Positions 47,124 to 59,000 of a DNA stretch of 64,000 nucleotides are shown here, in pieces. Each line of letters begins with the position of its first letter. Positions within the stretch are counted from its first letter, which is position 1. The notes beneath the pieces are model-generated. The model was not told the origin of the DNA, did no database searches, and worked only from the letters and a program-made list of their open reading frames with translations. The translations under genes and the position numbers were made by a program. The DNA is from Phallusia mammillata. Taxonomy: Eukaryota > Chordata > Ascidiacea > Phlebobranchia > Ascidiidae. The stretch covers positions 109,382 to 173,381 of the forward strand of contig QLIY01000266.1 of assembly GCA_003260075.1 (NCBI GenBank), written 5' to 3'.

Positions 47124-50100
47124 TACTCGTGGAATTTGGATAACTTATTTTACTAACTGCAGTTTCGTATTCCTGCTTGACCCGGCCATCCAGTCATTAT
47201 GGGGCAATATTTTTTGGATGGTTGTGAAACACAACAGACTCACCTTCTACTTTTAACTTATATCCGTTCATATTTATCTCTAACTTTTCGTTTTTATTTC
47301 TAGATCGCTGAGATTTTTCATGGAACCTGAATACGGAAATTTCGACATACGCATCTTTGCATTCATTGATAGTGACTTTACGGTGAGCGCCGAAAATATG
47401 TCGGTCAAGGTTCCAGACCCAATCTACATTGGAGTTAAACTGATTGAATCTGATCCTGCTACCTTCGTGATCGGGGTAGGTAAACAAGTCCTAAGGTTTG
47501 GGGTTTCAAAGTGTTAAAAATTATAATGCATTAAAAATCATTAGTATAATGCATTAACAAAAAGTAACTGAACTTTATGTCGCTTTATTAAACATTTTTA
47601 TTACACAAAGGTAAAAGAATATTTTAACGCCGATTAAGACTGATGTCCTATAGCAGCGGTTCCCAAACTTTTCTGAAAATTTTGCCTGGTGGACCCTATT
47701 GCAATTATTTTGATATTTCGCGGCCCTATAAAAATCAAAGAATGCTATAGGAAAACAGCATTGTTTCTTGTACACTAGTGCAGTCATGATTCTTTTTAAA
47801 GTAACAATTTTCTAACTGAGTGGTTTTCAAACTTTTTCATTGTTTACCCCCCCCCCATTGTTTCTTGTACACTAGTGCAGTCATGATTCTTTTTAAAGTA
47901 ACAACTTTCTAACTGAGTGGTTTTCAAACTTTTTCATTGTTTTTTCAAAACGGTCACTTTGCCATTATAACGAGGACTCGGGGACCTTAAGCCTGAAGGT
48001 GTATTTTAACAATACGAAAGATGATGTACAGAATTTTAGCTTATTAGGTATGCAAAATTACACATAACAACGATCCAAAGACGGTTCGTGACATCACAGA
48101 CAAGACAGAAAACATTATAATAGTGCGCAAACAATTGCATTCTTGGTAGTTGTCATGCAATAAAGGCTATCTATTGTATAGTAATGGAGGCAGTGGATCT
48201 CTAATTGTACTTTGATTTAAACCTATTCAGTGACACAAATTGACGCCAAATAAGACTATAGAGGCACGTCAACCTTTTCGCGGACCCCGCAAAATTGCTT
48301 CACAGGCCCATAAAGGTCCGCGGACCCCAGTTTGGGAACCGCTGTCTTATAGATATATGAAATGTGGCCTTTAATGACAGTTGCTTTTTTGCAACAAATT
48401 GCCTGCAATAGAAGTTAATAAACACTTGATTTGTATCAGAATTTTGTATTGAAAATGTTTTTGTTTAAATAGTCGCATAAAACTGCACGTTTATAGGTTC
48501 TTTAATGGCTTTTTTGTTGTTTCTTTAACCCTTTCGCAGATCTAAAACAAAAAGCCTCCTGTTTTTTAACACCTAATTTCACACAACTAAAAAATTAAAA
48601 ACTTTTATTTACCACAAAAACACATAACCTTTGGGTTTAGGTTATGTCAATAATGATGGGGTAAGTAAATGCCAATAGGTTGGATAATAAAGCATGGGTT
48701 TGTTAAGTTTCTGATTTAAAGGCAAAAAATGATAAGTTATTTTACTGAGACTATTTGTGTATTTCAGCTTGTAGAATGTTTCGCCTACGATACTTGCTTT
48801 TCCCCCCCCCCGGTAGACCCACGTTTAGATAATTTTCGATAGGTGGCGCAAAGAGCATTGCACCCATTTGAAACGACAAAACTCTAAAAATGCTCACGGT
48901 TAGGGCTATTATAGGGTCGGGGTAAGGTATTACATTCAAAATTCAGTCAAACTAAAAAAAAATTCCGCCCCCCCCCCGTTCTGGTCTCTACCCGTTCCTT
49001 TACCAGGGGTGAGTTAGTTTTTGTTATTAACATATTTTCTACAATTAAGCAATGTACCCCCCCCCCGTTCTGGTCTCTACCCGTTCCTTTACCAGGGGTG
49101 AGTTAGTTTTTGTTCTAACATATTTTCTACAGTTAAGCAATGTCTTCCCCGGAAAATCTACTAACACCATACCTCACGGTAGACCCACGTTTAGATAATT
49201 TTCGATAGGTGGCGCAAAGAGCATTTTACCCATTTAAAACGACATAACTCCAAAAAATGCTCACGGTTAGGACTATAAGGGTCGGGGTAAGGTATTAACA
49301 TTCAAAAATTCAATAAAACTAACAACCTAATTTCTAATGTAAAATTTTCTAAAACTTACAACCTAGCTGCTAAATCAATAATAAAGCTCTTTGCGCCACT
49401 TATCAAAAATTAGATAAATGTCGGTCTGCCGTGAGATATAGTGTTAGTGGCTCTACAGTTTTCTTCCAAGTGCGCGCTTGCAGAAACGCACGCCCCTTAC
49501 AATAAGGTATGGTTGTAACCTATCAACAAGTACTCGTTTTCGACACAGTTTTTGTTATTATCCAGTTACAAAATGTACTGGCAACCTATCAAAAAACGGC
49601 TTTTTTACATGGAATTTTGTGCTTAATAAATACTGGTTGTTTTTTTAAATCAAAATACAGCATTCAGTCCCAAAACAGCCCTTTTGAAACCAAGTGTTTG
49701 TTAGCTTTTAGCACTTTGATAAGGACCTGTGGATAATAATTAAAACGCATTTCATTCATATAGACTGTTCAATTTAAAATGGATTTTGTTCAGTTAAATA
49801 CGGTGTAGCTGCAGCGCGTTTAGTCATGATCCACATTATGCTGTACCTTCCATTGTTTTGCGCTTCATAGCGTTTCAACAATGAGCAGCTATTTCCGGCC
49901 TACGTGCAATTCTGTCGCTATGTGTTCTTTACTAAGCGAAATAAACTCAACTAAACATTAATTTAGCCCAAGTGACCATAACACGATCTGATAACCCTCA
50001 GCACTATTTGGTTCTACCATAATAACTTACACCAAAGTTTGCTGAATACGACGGTGGCGCAAAAAACATTTGCGAATATTTAAAAGCAAAGTGAGTGAAA

Positions 50101-52213
50101 ATGCTGTGGGCTATAGGGTTGGGGTGAAGTATTATAATAAAAAAAACAATAAACTGTATTTATAAACTAAGTCCCTAACCCTGTCTCAGTCTTACTGTGA
50201 ATTTAAATAGTCGTGCCTTTTACGCCATCTATCGGAATTTGGCGAAAAACTCTGTCGTGAGTTCTTATGTAGTAGCTCTAAGTCTACTTAAACGCGATTT
50301 TGATTGGCTAATTGTTACAGTCCAAAAGTTTCATTAAATGTGGCCGAGCAAAATTGCGCTATAGTTTGTAGTTTGTAAAAATCGAACTATATATCATTTT
50401 TTCCTTATACCCAGTGCATTATTTTGAACACAAAATGGCGTCTATGAGACTCTATCGCGTAACTAGTTGAACATCTTGTGTTTTACATAGAAGTAGCCAG
50501 TAGCTTTACCTACTATTGTAAGCATTGTCTGTCATGTCTAGATGTACAAACGATTCACACGTGACAATCATAGAGGATAGAAACAGTTCGAGGGCAAGAT
50601 TTTCTTTTTCTTCGTTTATGTGGTCGGCAAATCCGTTCAACGATCAGAAAATTAAAGTGATCTGTTATGTGGGTGTCTGCGACAACAACTATCCAAACAG
50701 TGGATGCAGACAACAAGTAAGTTGCTTTGATGAGTTAACATGATCATTGTAATTCACTGCAGTGGTGGGATTCAATTTTTTTTATCAGCCGGTTCTATCA
50801 CAAAAGTTATTTTTTTGCCGGATCTGTTACAAAAAGTCCATTGACAGTAACCAGTAATGCTAACCGGTTTGCTGATCTCATAAAATTTCTTGAGACGGTT
50901 CTATAGAACCGGTGCGAACCGGCTGAATCCCACCACTGACTTACTGTCATTTTTTTAGAGAAAAACGTTGCTAAACTTTTTTTTTGTTCTAAAGACAACT
51001 GAAGGGTGTTTAAGGGGTGTTGATTTTACAAAAACTGCATTATAATTCGTAAATACATATAATGTTCTTTTTTATCAGTTTTCTTTGGAATAAAATAGTT
51101 TTGGGACTTGAGCAACAATCATTACCAAATTCATGTTTCTTATTTTCACACATATAGGTGAACTGCCCGGGTAAGCGTAAAAGGCGTGATCTCGGTCCTG
51201 GTGAAAAATTGTACGAGGTGCATTCTGATGTGATCCACTTACAGCAACCAAAATCATGTGAACACGTAAGTTTATGTGAATCACGACATCATGACTATTC
51301 ATGTGAGCTATATGAAATTGTGATCAGCATGAGGTATTATGCTTTTCATGTGAATACGTATGTGATCGCATTGGTGAGTTGCTCAAGTATTCATGTGAAT
51401 GCGTAATGAGGTTGTTTTGGCCATTTTGCAATTCAAGTACAGTACATTTTCAAAGAAACTGTTTAATTGTTTAATGACATGTTTCATATCAACAAGCTTC
51501 TTGTACTTTCTGTGAACGTTTTTGCTAGATATTTCATACTCTCATTTTTGCAGAACAACGGTGGTTGCTCCCACATATGCACAGATGCAGGAATTGGAAA
51601 AACAATATGTTCTTGCTCAGCTCCCATGAAATTGATGGCTGACGAAACAACCTGCTATAGTCCTTCTGAATTTGATGGTAAGTCAAGTGGCGGTTCTGTT
51701 CTTGTTTTAAGTTGTGATGATGTTGGAATAGTAGGTACTACAGGGAAAAACAACTAAAATAAAAAAATGTGTTGCAATTAAAAATTGTGACGTTGTTTTT
51801 GATTTAGTTGTAGTTGGGTTTGGATGTTTTTCTCAAAAATGTTGATAATATTTGACATTCAAAGCTTCCTTACTAAAACAAAACATATAAAAACCAAGTT
51901 TTCAGTTGTGTTTAGTTTATTTTTCGTTTTGCACTAAAACAATCACCAAGCTGGAAATAGATGCAACGTTACAACATTTGGAGAGCAAAAAGGGGGTTTA
52001 TATTAATAACAGTATATTTTTACCTAATCGCTCAAACTGGGTTTAGTTGTAGATGAAGTTGATATTGGGGAGGATCATCTGGATGAAGGTTTCTTGGAGG
52101 ACTTTTCACCTGACATATCTGTCCTTCTCTTCCTTGTCTCCGGACTTCTCTGCATCGTTACCGGTCTTCTGTTTTATCAAGTTCACAACGAGAAAAGACG
52201 CCAGTCTCTGTAG
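38969..52213 (+). CDS. C-type lectin - ZP - EGF transmembrane protein, gene 1
   Basis: Exons: 38969-39044, 40342-40371, 40930-41113, 41892-42036 (allelic repeat 42913-43057), 43523-43715, 44628-44745, 45414-45552, 45918-46081, 47304-47475, 48768-48801 (cut by a C run), 50542-50716, 51158-51265, 51554-51677 and 52047-52213. About 620 residues. Order: signal peptide (MTVMLRCVLGFIVFLSVLNA); C-type lectin-like domain from EVFYNNTIYL to FICQK, with NWGPNEPTNESC; ZP-N (exons 6-8); ZP-C (VKVPDPIYIGVKL, VECFAYDTC, then CTNDSHVTI); KRKRR furin-type site; EGF module (NNGGCSHICTD); one transmembrane helix near LLFLVSGLLCIV; short basic tail. ZP modules polymerise extracellular proteins. The lectin fold lacks EPN and WND sugar motifs. 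Its role is unknown. Confidence 0.87.
39491..39803. mobile_element. hAT-type MITE, CAGAGTT family, perfect TSD
   Basis: Ends CAGAGTTGTAAACGGGCCTG and CCCGACTTACAACTCTG, with flanking octamer TGGCATGC at 39483-39490 and 39804-39811. It lies in the first intron of gene 1. This copy fixes the boundaries of the whole CAGAGTT family. Confidence 0.9.
41181..42467. mobile_element. hAT-type MITE inside a doubled allelic block
   Basis: The left end is CAGGGGTCGGCAACC at 41181, after octamer CAATAGAC. The first copy lacks the right end and jumps directly to AATAGAC at about 41452. The second copy, after the G run at 42236-42245, keeps the right end GGTTGCCGACCCCTG (42453-42467) followed by CAATAGAC. 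So one allele carries a terminal deletion. The interval also includes exon 4 of gene 1. Confidence 0.75.
43776..44268. mobile_element. hAT-type MITE in gene 1 intron
   Basis: Ends CAGGGGTCACCAAACTTTTT and ATAGTTTGGTGACCCCTG. Flanking octamers are GTCTAAAG and GTATAAAG (7 of 8 match). The inside carries GGCCCGCGGGCC palindromes. Confidence 0.82.
44390..44550. repeat. Partial foldback-family copy
   Basis: Contains AGCCCTAACCGTCAGTATTTTT, a CCCCACTTATCGGAAGTTTGC-type segment and TGCCGTGAGGTATGCGTTAGTGG, matching the right arm of 49155-49455. Confidence 0.6.
44932..45088. mobile_element. Truncated hAT-type MITE (AACCGGCTGA family)
   Basis: It carries CAGCCGGTTCTGTTACAAAA, TAGAACCGGTGCAAAACGGC and the end ATCACACCACTACTG. 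Its left end is lost. A degraded copy of the CAGAGTT family follows at about 45165-45355. Confidence 0.6.
46140..46500. repeat. Allelic doubling around a C run
   Basis: A block beginning GCGTTTTGAAACACGACTC is present on both sides of an 11-base C run (46324-46334) with minor differences. It is the first run of C rather than G in the window. Confidence 0.75.
46800..47160. repeat. Allelic doublings around two C runs
   Basis: C runs at 46883-46926 and 47085-47123. ATTGAACGCCAACTTTTCC-type sequence and the CTCGTGGAATTTGGATAAC block each occur on both sides. The poly-Pro frame at 47050 is an artefact. Confidence 0.75.
47654..48344. mobile_element. hAT-type MITE with internal gap run
   Basis: Ends CAGCGGTTCCCAAACTTTTC and CCAGTTTGGGAACCGCTG. 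Flanking octamers are TCCTATAG and TCTTATAG (7 of 8). A C run at 47847-47856 doubles an internal block. Confidence 0.82.
48802..49154. other. Gap-rich intronic stretch that cuts a ZP-C exon
   Basis: C runs at 48802-48811, 48968-48977 and 49057-49066 separate partly repeated text (GTTCTGGTCTCTACCCGTTC twice). The first run truncates the exon that starts at 48768. Confidence 0.75.
49155..49455. mobile_element. Foldback element, full-length representative
   Basis: The left arm (CTACTAACACCATACCTCACG, then GATAATTTTCGATAGGTGGC) and the right arm (GCCACTTATCAAAAATTAG, then CCGTGAGATATAGTGTTAGTGG) are inverted repeats of about 65 bases, with an AT-rich middle. At least seven partial copies lie elsewhere in the window. 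Confidence 0.75.
49799..49925 (-). repeat. Dispersed GCCGGAAATAGCTGC family copy
   Basis: In reverse orientation: CGGTGTAGCTGCAGCGCG, then TTTTGCGCTTCATAGCG, then GCAGCTATTTCCGG. Sister copies: 32683-32777, 55838-55945, 59858-59930 and 60297-60405. Confidence 0.6.
50030..50275. repeat. Diverged foldback-family copy
   Basis: Both arms are recognisable (GGTGGCGCAAAAAACATT and GCCATCTATCGGAATTTGGC), with GGGTTGGGGTGAAGTATTA between them. Confidence 0.55.
50760..50938. mobile_element. hAT-type MITE (AACCGGCTGA family)
   Basis: Ends CAGTGGTGGGATTCAA and GGCTGAATCCCACCACTG. Flanking octamers agree at 6 of 8 positions. It lies in an intron of gene 1. Confidence 0.78.
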
Positions 52214-53019
52214 TGTATTTTACACTAGTGGTTTAATTTTAAAAAGATTTTGGCCTCACATTATACAAACGTACCTCTTGTTGCTTGCTCATTTTTTTCT
52301 TTTCTAACCAGTTCAGAATGCCAGCATTATTTTAAGCGTGTCCAACTTTTTGGAAGCTGTCAAAACCTTTTATGCTGTTGCTCAAAAATGAGTATAAGCC
52401 CCCCCCCCCGTCCAACTTTTTGGAAGCTGTCAAAACCTTTTATGCTGTTGCTCAAAATGCCTCTGAGTATAAGTTTTGTGGTGTTAAAGAGTTACCTCAA
52501 AACAAATGCATCATATCTGTATGTTGTCACATTTACGTGATTAAACCTCATTGAAGAAACTGTACGCTGTGTTCCACATATTTTATACCTGGAAATTGGT
52601 GAATAAAAAAATTGAAACCCTTTATTTATCATTTCTTGCTTTTTATTTCCAAAAACAAAAAAGTGTATTTTGTGCCCAAAGCAGCGTCCCTTTCACTTTT
52701 ATAACAGCTTAAGACACATTTCATGCACCGTTGGACAACCAATCGTGCAATCGCGCTTGTTACCAACCGTATTATAGACCAATGACAAAAATTGTCAAAG
52801 ATTTTGTTATACTAAGGCGGGGGACTAGGGCGTCTAAAAGCACCTAGCTGACAATCTATGGATACATGCTTGTAATTTTAAAAAGCTGTGGTCAATGTTC
52901 CTTAAAACTTGTGGTAGAAACAAAACACTTTATGCATAACAACGTTATTTTACTCCATATAAATAATACGTATTATAGCCTACATACAGAAGTGAAATAG
53001 CAAGGGCAATTTTTACTCT
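52214..53019. other. Shared 3' region between convergent lectin-ZP genes
   Basis: About 800 bases separate the two stop codons. An 11-base C run (52399-52409) doubles TCCAACTTTTTGGAAGCTG-type text. AATAAA-type polyadenylation signals occur (for example near 52600), but I cannot assign them to one gene. Confidence 0.5.
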
Positions 53020-56000
53020 TTACTCAGAAGACTTGTTGTAAACCAGGAAAGATGCAATACAAAGCACAAGAGAAGCGATAAACGTGCAAACAGCAGCTTT
53101 AAGTTGAAGGTCTTTGTGCATTTTAATTTTTTCCCTCTTTGCTTCCCCATCAGTGAATTTGTCCTCGTAGGCTGTTAAAAAGCGAAAATAGAGATTAACT
53201 TTGTTATTCCAAAATTAAACATTATTTAAACGATAAATTAGCTTTAAACAAGGGTTCGGAGTGCAAAATGGTTATGGAGGAAAAGAACACATGAACCTTT
53301 TTGTGAACAAAAATAAGTTTATGGCTACATTTTCCATAGAAAAGTCTGAAAATTTTACTAAAAGTTGGAGACGGGGATGCGAGTACTTAAAAATATGTTT
53401 AACTGGTCTAGTTTCGAATGCATCAAAAAATATTTCCGAAAAAGAACTTGAGGATTTAACAAAAAACTGAAAAAAAACGGCAATTGTGTTGGTTAACTTG
53501 AGTGGCATTTGCTTAAAGTTTTAAGTCACATTTTGTGAGCACATTATTCAAATAGTCGCCACAAGCCTGTTGAAAGGTAAAAATCACGTTTGTGGATAAA
53601 AAAGGGAAAAACACAAAATGCATGCAATAAATTGTAGAAAATAATGCTGTACATATCAATGAGACAGTTGTAACAAGCATTTGGATCCCGAACAACTTAT
53701 AGGCCTACCTTCCTCATCCCAAACATTCCAGTATTTTTTGTCGTCTATTTCATCACAACTTTTCCCGTCAAGTGCAATTTGTTTTCCAGGCGGGCACAGA
53801 CAAACCGCTTTGTCCCCTAGAGCTTTGCACTCGTAAGCACATTGTTTCTACCAAAGTTGAAACAAACATAAACACCTTAAGTATGAATCCAATATCAAAT
53901 AAAACCCTTTAGAAACTTAATTATTTATAACGTTGAAACTGAGTGTAGTTTTCTACAGTTTTTTGTTGTTTTGTGCAAGTTTTAATAATAATATACTATT
54001 CATTTTTTCATTTCGCAAGTAAATTATTTTTTTGCTCAAAATTTAAAATACTTGGTATGGTACCTGACGGCAAATGGCGTTTTTTCTTTCCTGTTTATCT
54101 TGTTGCTGCGAAGTACGGAACGAGTCCTTAAAAAAATGTCGACCGGTTCCACCTATAACCTGAATTGGTCCAACAGAAAGTGTTTGATGGTTGTCTGTGT
54201 CAGCACTACGACGTTTTCTCTTTGCCTCAGGACAATCCTAAAAGCAAAAGGTTCAAATTTGAAGGTAATTTCTTTCCACAATTATGTTGTTGAAAAATGC
54301 TTAGCAAAAAGCACAAAACGTATTGTTAAAACAAGAGGATCTGTTTAAAACATGTTAAAATGTTGGATAACCAAAATCGCTTTGCCGGGCGCTTTTTGCC
54401 TGAAGATAAACGTGCAGATAAATTGGTGCTTTTACACCTTGCGCGTAACAATAGCCATTGTTGCAAAAGAACGTTGTGATTGTGCGCTTACCGTGCCTTG
54501 ACAGCCTGTATCAGCTGGGCATGCTTGTACAGTGCAATGGAGGTAAATTGGATCTAATGGACTGTCAGTGAACACAAATGCAGGAAAGGAAGCTTGGATG
54601 TTTGTTGCGTTGTTGGATATAACTGACACATCAACACTGAATGAGCAGCTAATAAACACAAAAAGGTGAGCCTGTATGTTTTCAATTAGTTAAGTGTAAA
54701 GTTTGTTGTTCAGCAGGCAAACTACATATACAGCATTGTTTTGTTATAATTTACCAATTATTATAAACGTAACCTTACAAAGAAAGGCGAAAATGCATTA
54801 ATATCAGGAGATTTATACCATTTATTGCTAGTCCAAGCATTCGCATAGCTTGAAAGTTCCAAAAACTAACCATGTACATTTTTGGTTGTATAACTGTATG
54901 TTTTAAAGCATTTTGTATAGAGTCACTTCGTTTTAGTCTTTCATCTTAAAGAAATTGCCTGCCAAAATTTGGTTCTACGCCATTGGGCCACAGTGACAAC
55001 CAAGTTGCGCAACCTAGCGGTTGATATTCTGCACCGTTATTGCAACACAAAACATTTAAATTTATTTAAACTTACTTTTCTGCTAGAATTTCTTGTGGGT
55101 TGGTCATTGTTGGACTCGGTATTAGTGAGACCCAACAAGCGATGGCCTGCGAAATAGGTAATGTAATGTAAAGTGTAACAAGGACAGGTTTTAAAATGAG
55201 CGTCAAATCTTCAGTTCCGAGTTTTAAATGGGCCTAAAATTCGAGCCCGAAGCCGAACCGGTTTGAGCAGCCCGTTTAGGCCCAAAAGTTTAATTGACAG
55301 TTCAAACCAAAGGGGTCACAAAAAAGATTAAAAACAACAAGCACAATAGACAATGGTCTTAAACATGCCGTTTTGGGGCTGTTTGATATTAGGTTAAGTC
55401 CAGCAACTAGCTACTTAGCTAGTTAAATATATTTACAAAAAATACTGACACATAGTGTAAAGTCGGGCCCAAAAGTTAAATATTCAACACGCAAGGTCGC
55501 CAATTGTTGTGTAACAGATAAAAGCGTGTCAAGTCGTGCTTAACAATGGGATAGTTGACACAGAAAACTCACCCTCAAGGTGACCAAATCGTTAGCTGTA
55601 CTGATCTGGAAATAAAGCGGGGAGTTGGCCATGACTTCTGGGTACGGGTCTGATGCTAAGTCGTTTGTAAAGCCTGAGTCTGAAAACGCTCCCATCTCCA
55701 AAGTGATCTCTGAGATCGTTCCAGTGTGATTTTGAAATCGAATCCTGTTAAATTGTTAAAATCAATTAAATGAATCACATTGGATATATTTCGTTTAGAG
55801 AGCATGAAAGTAGCGACGCAATTGCAGTATACTATATCACCAAGCCGGAAATAGCTGCGCTACGTTGAAACGTTATAAAGCGCAAAATGGTGTAGGGCAC
55901 AGTTGGTGAATCATGACTAAACACGCTGCAGCTACACCGTCGTTGAAATAGTTGTGATTTTTAAAGAGTTTATAGTCCATTGCGGGTAATAAACAATTAC

Positions 56001-59000
56001 GATATTACATGTTTGAGTACAATGTATGTTGTATTTGTCAAAATTTAGAAAAGATTTTTGCAATATTGACTCTTAGTTGCTGAAGTTCACTTTTTGATTT
56101 ACGCCTTGGTTGGGTTTACACACAGTACGTAAAATACGGTTTATTGAGAGCTTCACCGCATAACGTTTTGAAATGGCCGTACGGTTACAGTGCGTTTAAC
56201 CTCTACACACTAATTGCGCTCGCTACTTGATGTGCTTATAACGTTGTTGAAGCACAATATAAAATGCAAACCGAATTTGTATCTTGGGTCAAATTACAAT
56301 TTAACAGATTCATTCGTACAATCCCATCTATAGTCCATTGTTAGGGTTTTTTTCGAGTGGCACAAAAACATACAAACACCAACCTTCTATAAGTTTGTAC
56401 TCTGTCGTTTCGGTTGAGTTCGGCTACTTTAAATCTTTTGTATATGCAGTTAAAGCTCGTCCGCATCGGCGTAGCTCGGCTAATAAAATCCCCTGGACCT
56501 GGTGGCAGGAATTCACCAAATTCCCCCGAAATGTAATAGGTGTAGATCAACCTAGAACCAAATACCTGCACCAACATCGTAAGTTTAGCAAGCATTAGGT
56601 TTGCGCTTATTTGGTTTATGTGTCAAAAAGACAAGCAACACTGGCTTTAATGATAGCTAGGTGCTTATACGTAAGCCAAGATTGTTGGTTGTATCGACAT
56701 TTAAGCAATTTCTAATGTGTGTTTAAACAGGGGTCGGCAACCTTTTTTGTATTGTGGACCAGAGTTGCAAGCGGGCCCGAACCCGAAAGTGTCAGCCCGA
56801 ACCCACCCCCCCCCCCGTAGCTCGGCTAATAAAATCCCCTGGACCTGGTGGCAGGAATTCACCGAATTCCCCCGAAATGTAATAGGTGTAGGTCAACCTA
56901 GAACCAAATACCTGCACCAACATCGTAAGTTTAGTAAGCATTAGGTTTGCGTTTATCTGGTTTATGTGGTAAAAAGACAAGCGATACTGGCTTTAATGAT
57001 AGCCAGGTGCTGATACGTAAGCCAAGATTGTTGGTTGTATCGACATTTAAGCAATTTCTAATGTGTGTTTAAACAGGGGTCGGCAACCTTTTTTGTATTG
57101 TGGACCAGAGTTGCAAGCGGGCCCGAACCCGAAAGTGTCAGCCCGAACCCAAAACGTTTTTGAGAAGCCCGTTTGGGCCCGAAATTTTGATTGACAGGCC
57201 TATCCACGAAAGCCTTGCAACAAAGGATAAAAAGGAAAAAAGAGAAAGACAACAAACACAATGAACAATAATAGACAATGGGGTAAACAATACGTTTTAG
57301 AGTAGGGTGGGCATTAGGTCAAAGCCAGAGACTTGTTACTTAGCTGAGTGATTTTTTTTTAAAAGCGGACACGGAACATAGTCAGCCCGTTTTCTCACAA
57401 ATATCTAAGCCCGAACCCGGCCCGACTTGCAACTCCGTTGTGGACCGTTTTTGAAACGGAAATTTTTATCGCGGACGCGATTTTAAAAACCTACAAATAT
57501 CTTGGAATAAAACCGACTACATTAGGATATCATCCCTGGGATACATAGGCAAAATGTTTTAAAGCATTTACCCTGAAAAAATATACGGCTCGAAACGAAC
57601 TCCTTGCGGACCGGCGATTGCCGACCACTGTGTGAAATGAACTAAACTGAACGTAATGTATTCCATCATTTAAAAGATAATTATTAAGGTTCTGGATGGA
57701 CATGTTTACATTAGAACAGCGGTTCCCAACCGGGGAGAAATTCCTCCCTAGGGAGGAATTTTATGAGTTCAGGGGAGGAATTTCACAAAAACTGTAAAAA
57801 AATTACATTGGAATGTTTTCGTACCTACATTATTATTTCCATTATAATTTGGGCCGGTTCACATTTGGAACTGGTTGTAAAGGATTCTGAAATGGACATC
57901 CCTAATTATAAGGTCTGTTTCAAATTGCTATAATTTTTTATGTTATATTTGTTTTTCTTCTTATGGGGAGGAATGAATAGTTCGAAAATGGGCAAAGGGA
58001 GGGGAGAAATGTAACAAAAAAGGTTGGGAACCTCTGCATTAGAACTACTGTAAAAACGAGGAACTTTTTGAGTTGAGTATGCTTTAAAAGATAATAGAAA
58101 AACAACTGACCCGACCCTCCGCTGAGCAGGTCCCATTTCCAAGTCTGGTTTCCACAACATTTCCGAACGCAGCGGCACAAAACTCTCCCGGTTCAAAACT
58201 TACCCCCAAGCGGATGTTTCTTAAATCCAAGTAGCGCTTTGCACATTCGTTTACCCTGCATAATTTCAGTTTACAAAAAAGAAACATGTTAAATACGTTT
58301 GAATTGACCTGTACGATTTTTTAAACTTAAGTCTAAAATTATGTACCCACTTGAATTTTCTTATTCGAATAGAAAATATGAAAAGCTTACACGACTCTGA
58401 CGTAACTGTAGCCGCAATAAGTTTCCAGACCAAAGAAATCCTCCCAGTAATCTTCATCTGTCTCTTCCAGAGAAGGAGCTTCCATAACTGTTGGACATTC
58501 TGTAAAAAGCCAAAACAATTCAACACTTTATGAATTTAAAGGTAAAAAGTTCAAACGCATGCAATTACCTTTGTTGAAACGTAACTTAATAATGCAAGAG
58601 GATTATCTAACGCAGCAAAAAATAACTCTAGCCTGTGCGTTGCTTTTCATATTAATGGTTCTAACGGACCCAAGCAAGTATGATGTGGTGCGACCTAAAC
58701 TAAAACTCGTTATTTTTGGACTTGGGGGGGGGGTCTAACGCAGCAAAAAATAATTCTAGCCTGTGCGTTGCTTTTCATATTAATGGTTCTAAAATTTACT
58801 TCATAACGGAAGTATGATGTGGTGCGACCTAAACTAAAACTCGTTATTTTTGGACTTCACCCTGATTGCTGCTTTACCATGTATCGATAGGTGAACAAAG
58901 CAAATCAAACCTTTATACCTTAAAGTGAAAATACGTTTTTTTACTAGTTAGAAAAAATCCAAAGGCAGGAGCGTACAACTGTTTATCGCAATATGCTACA

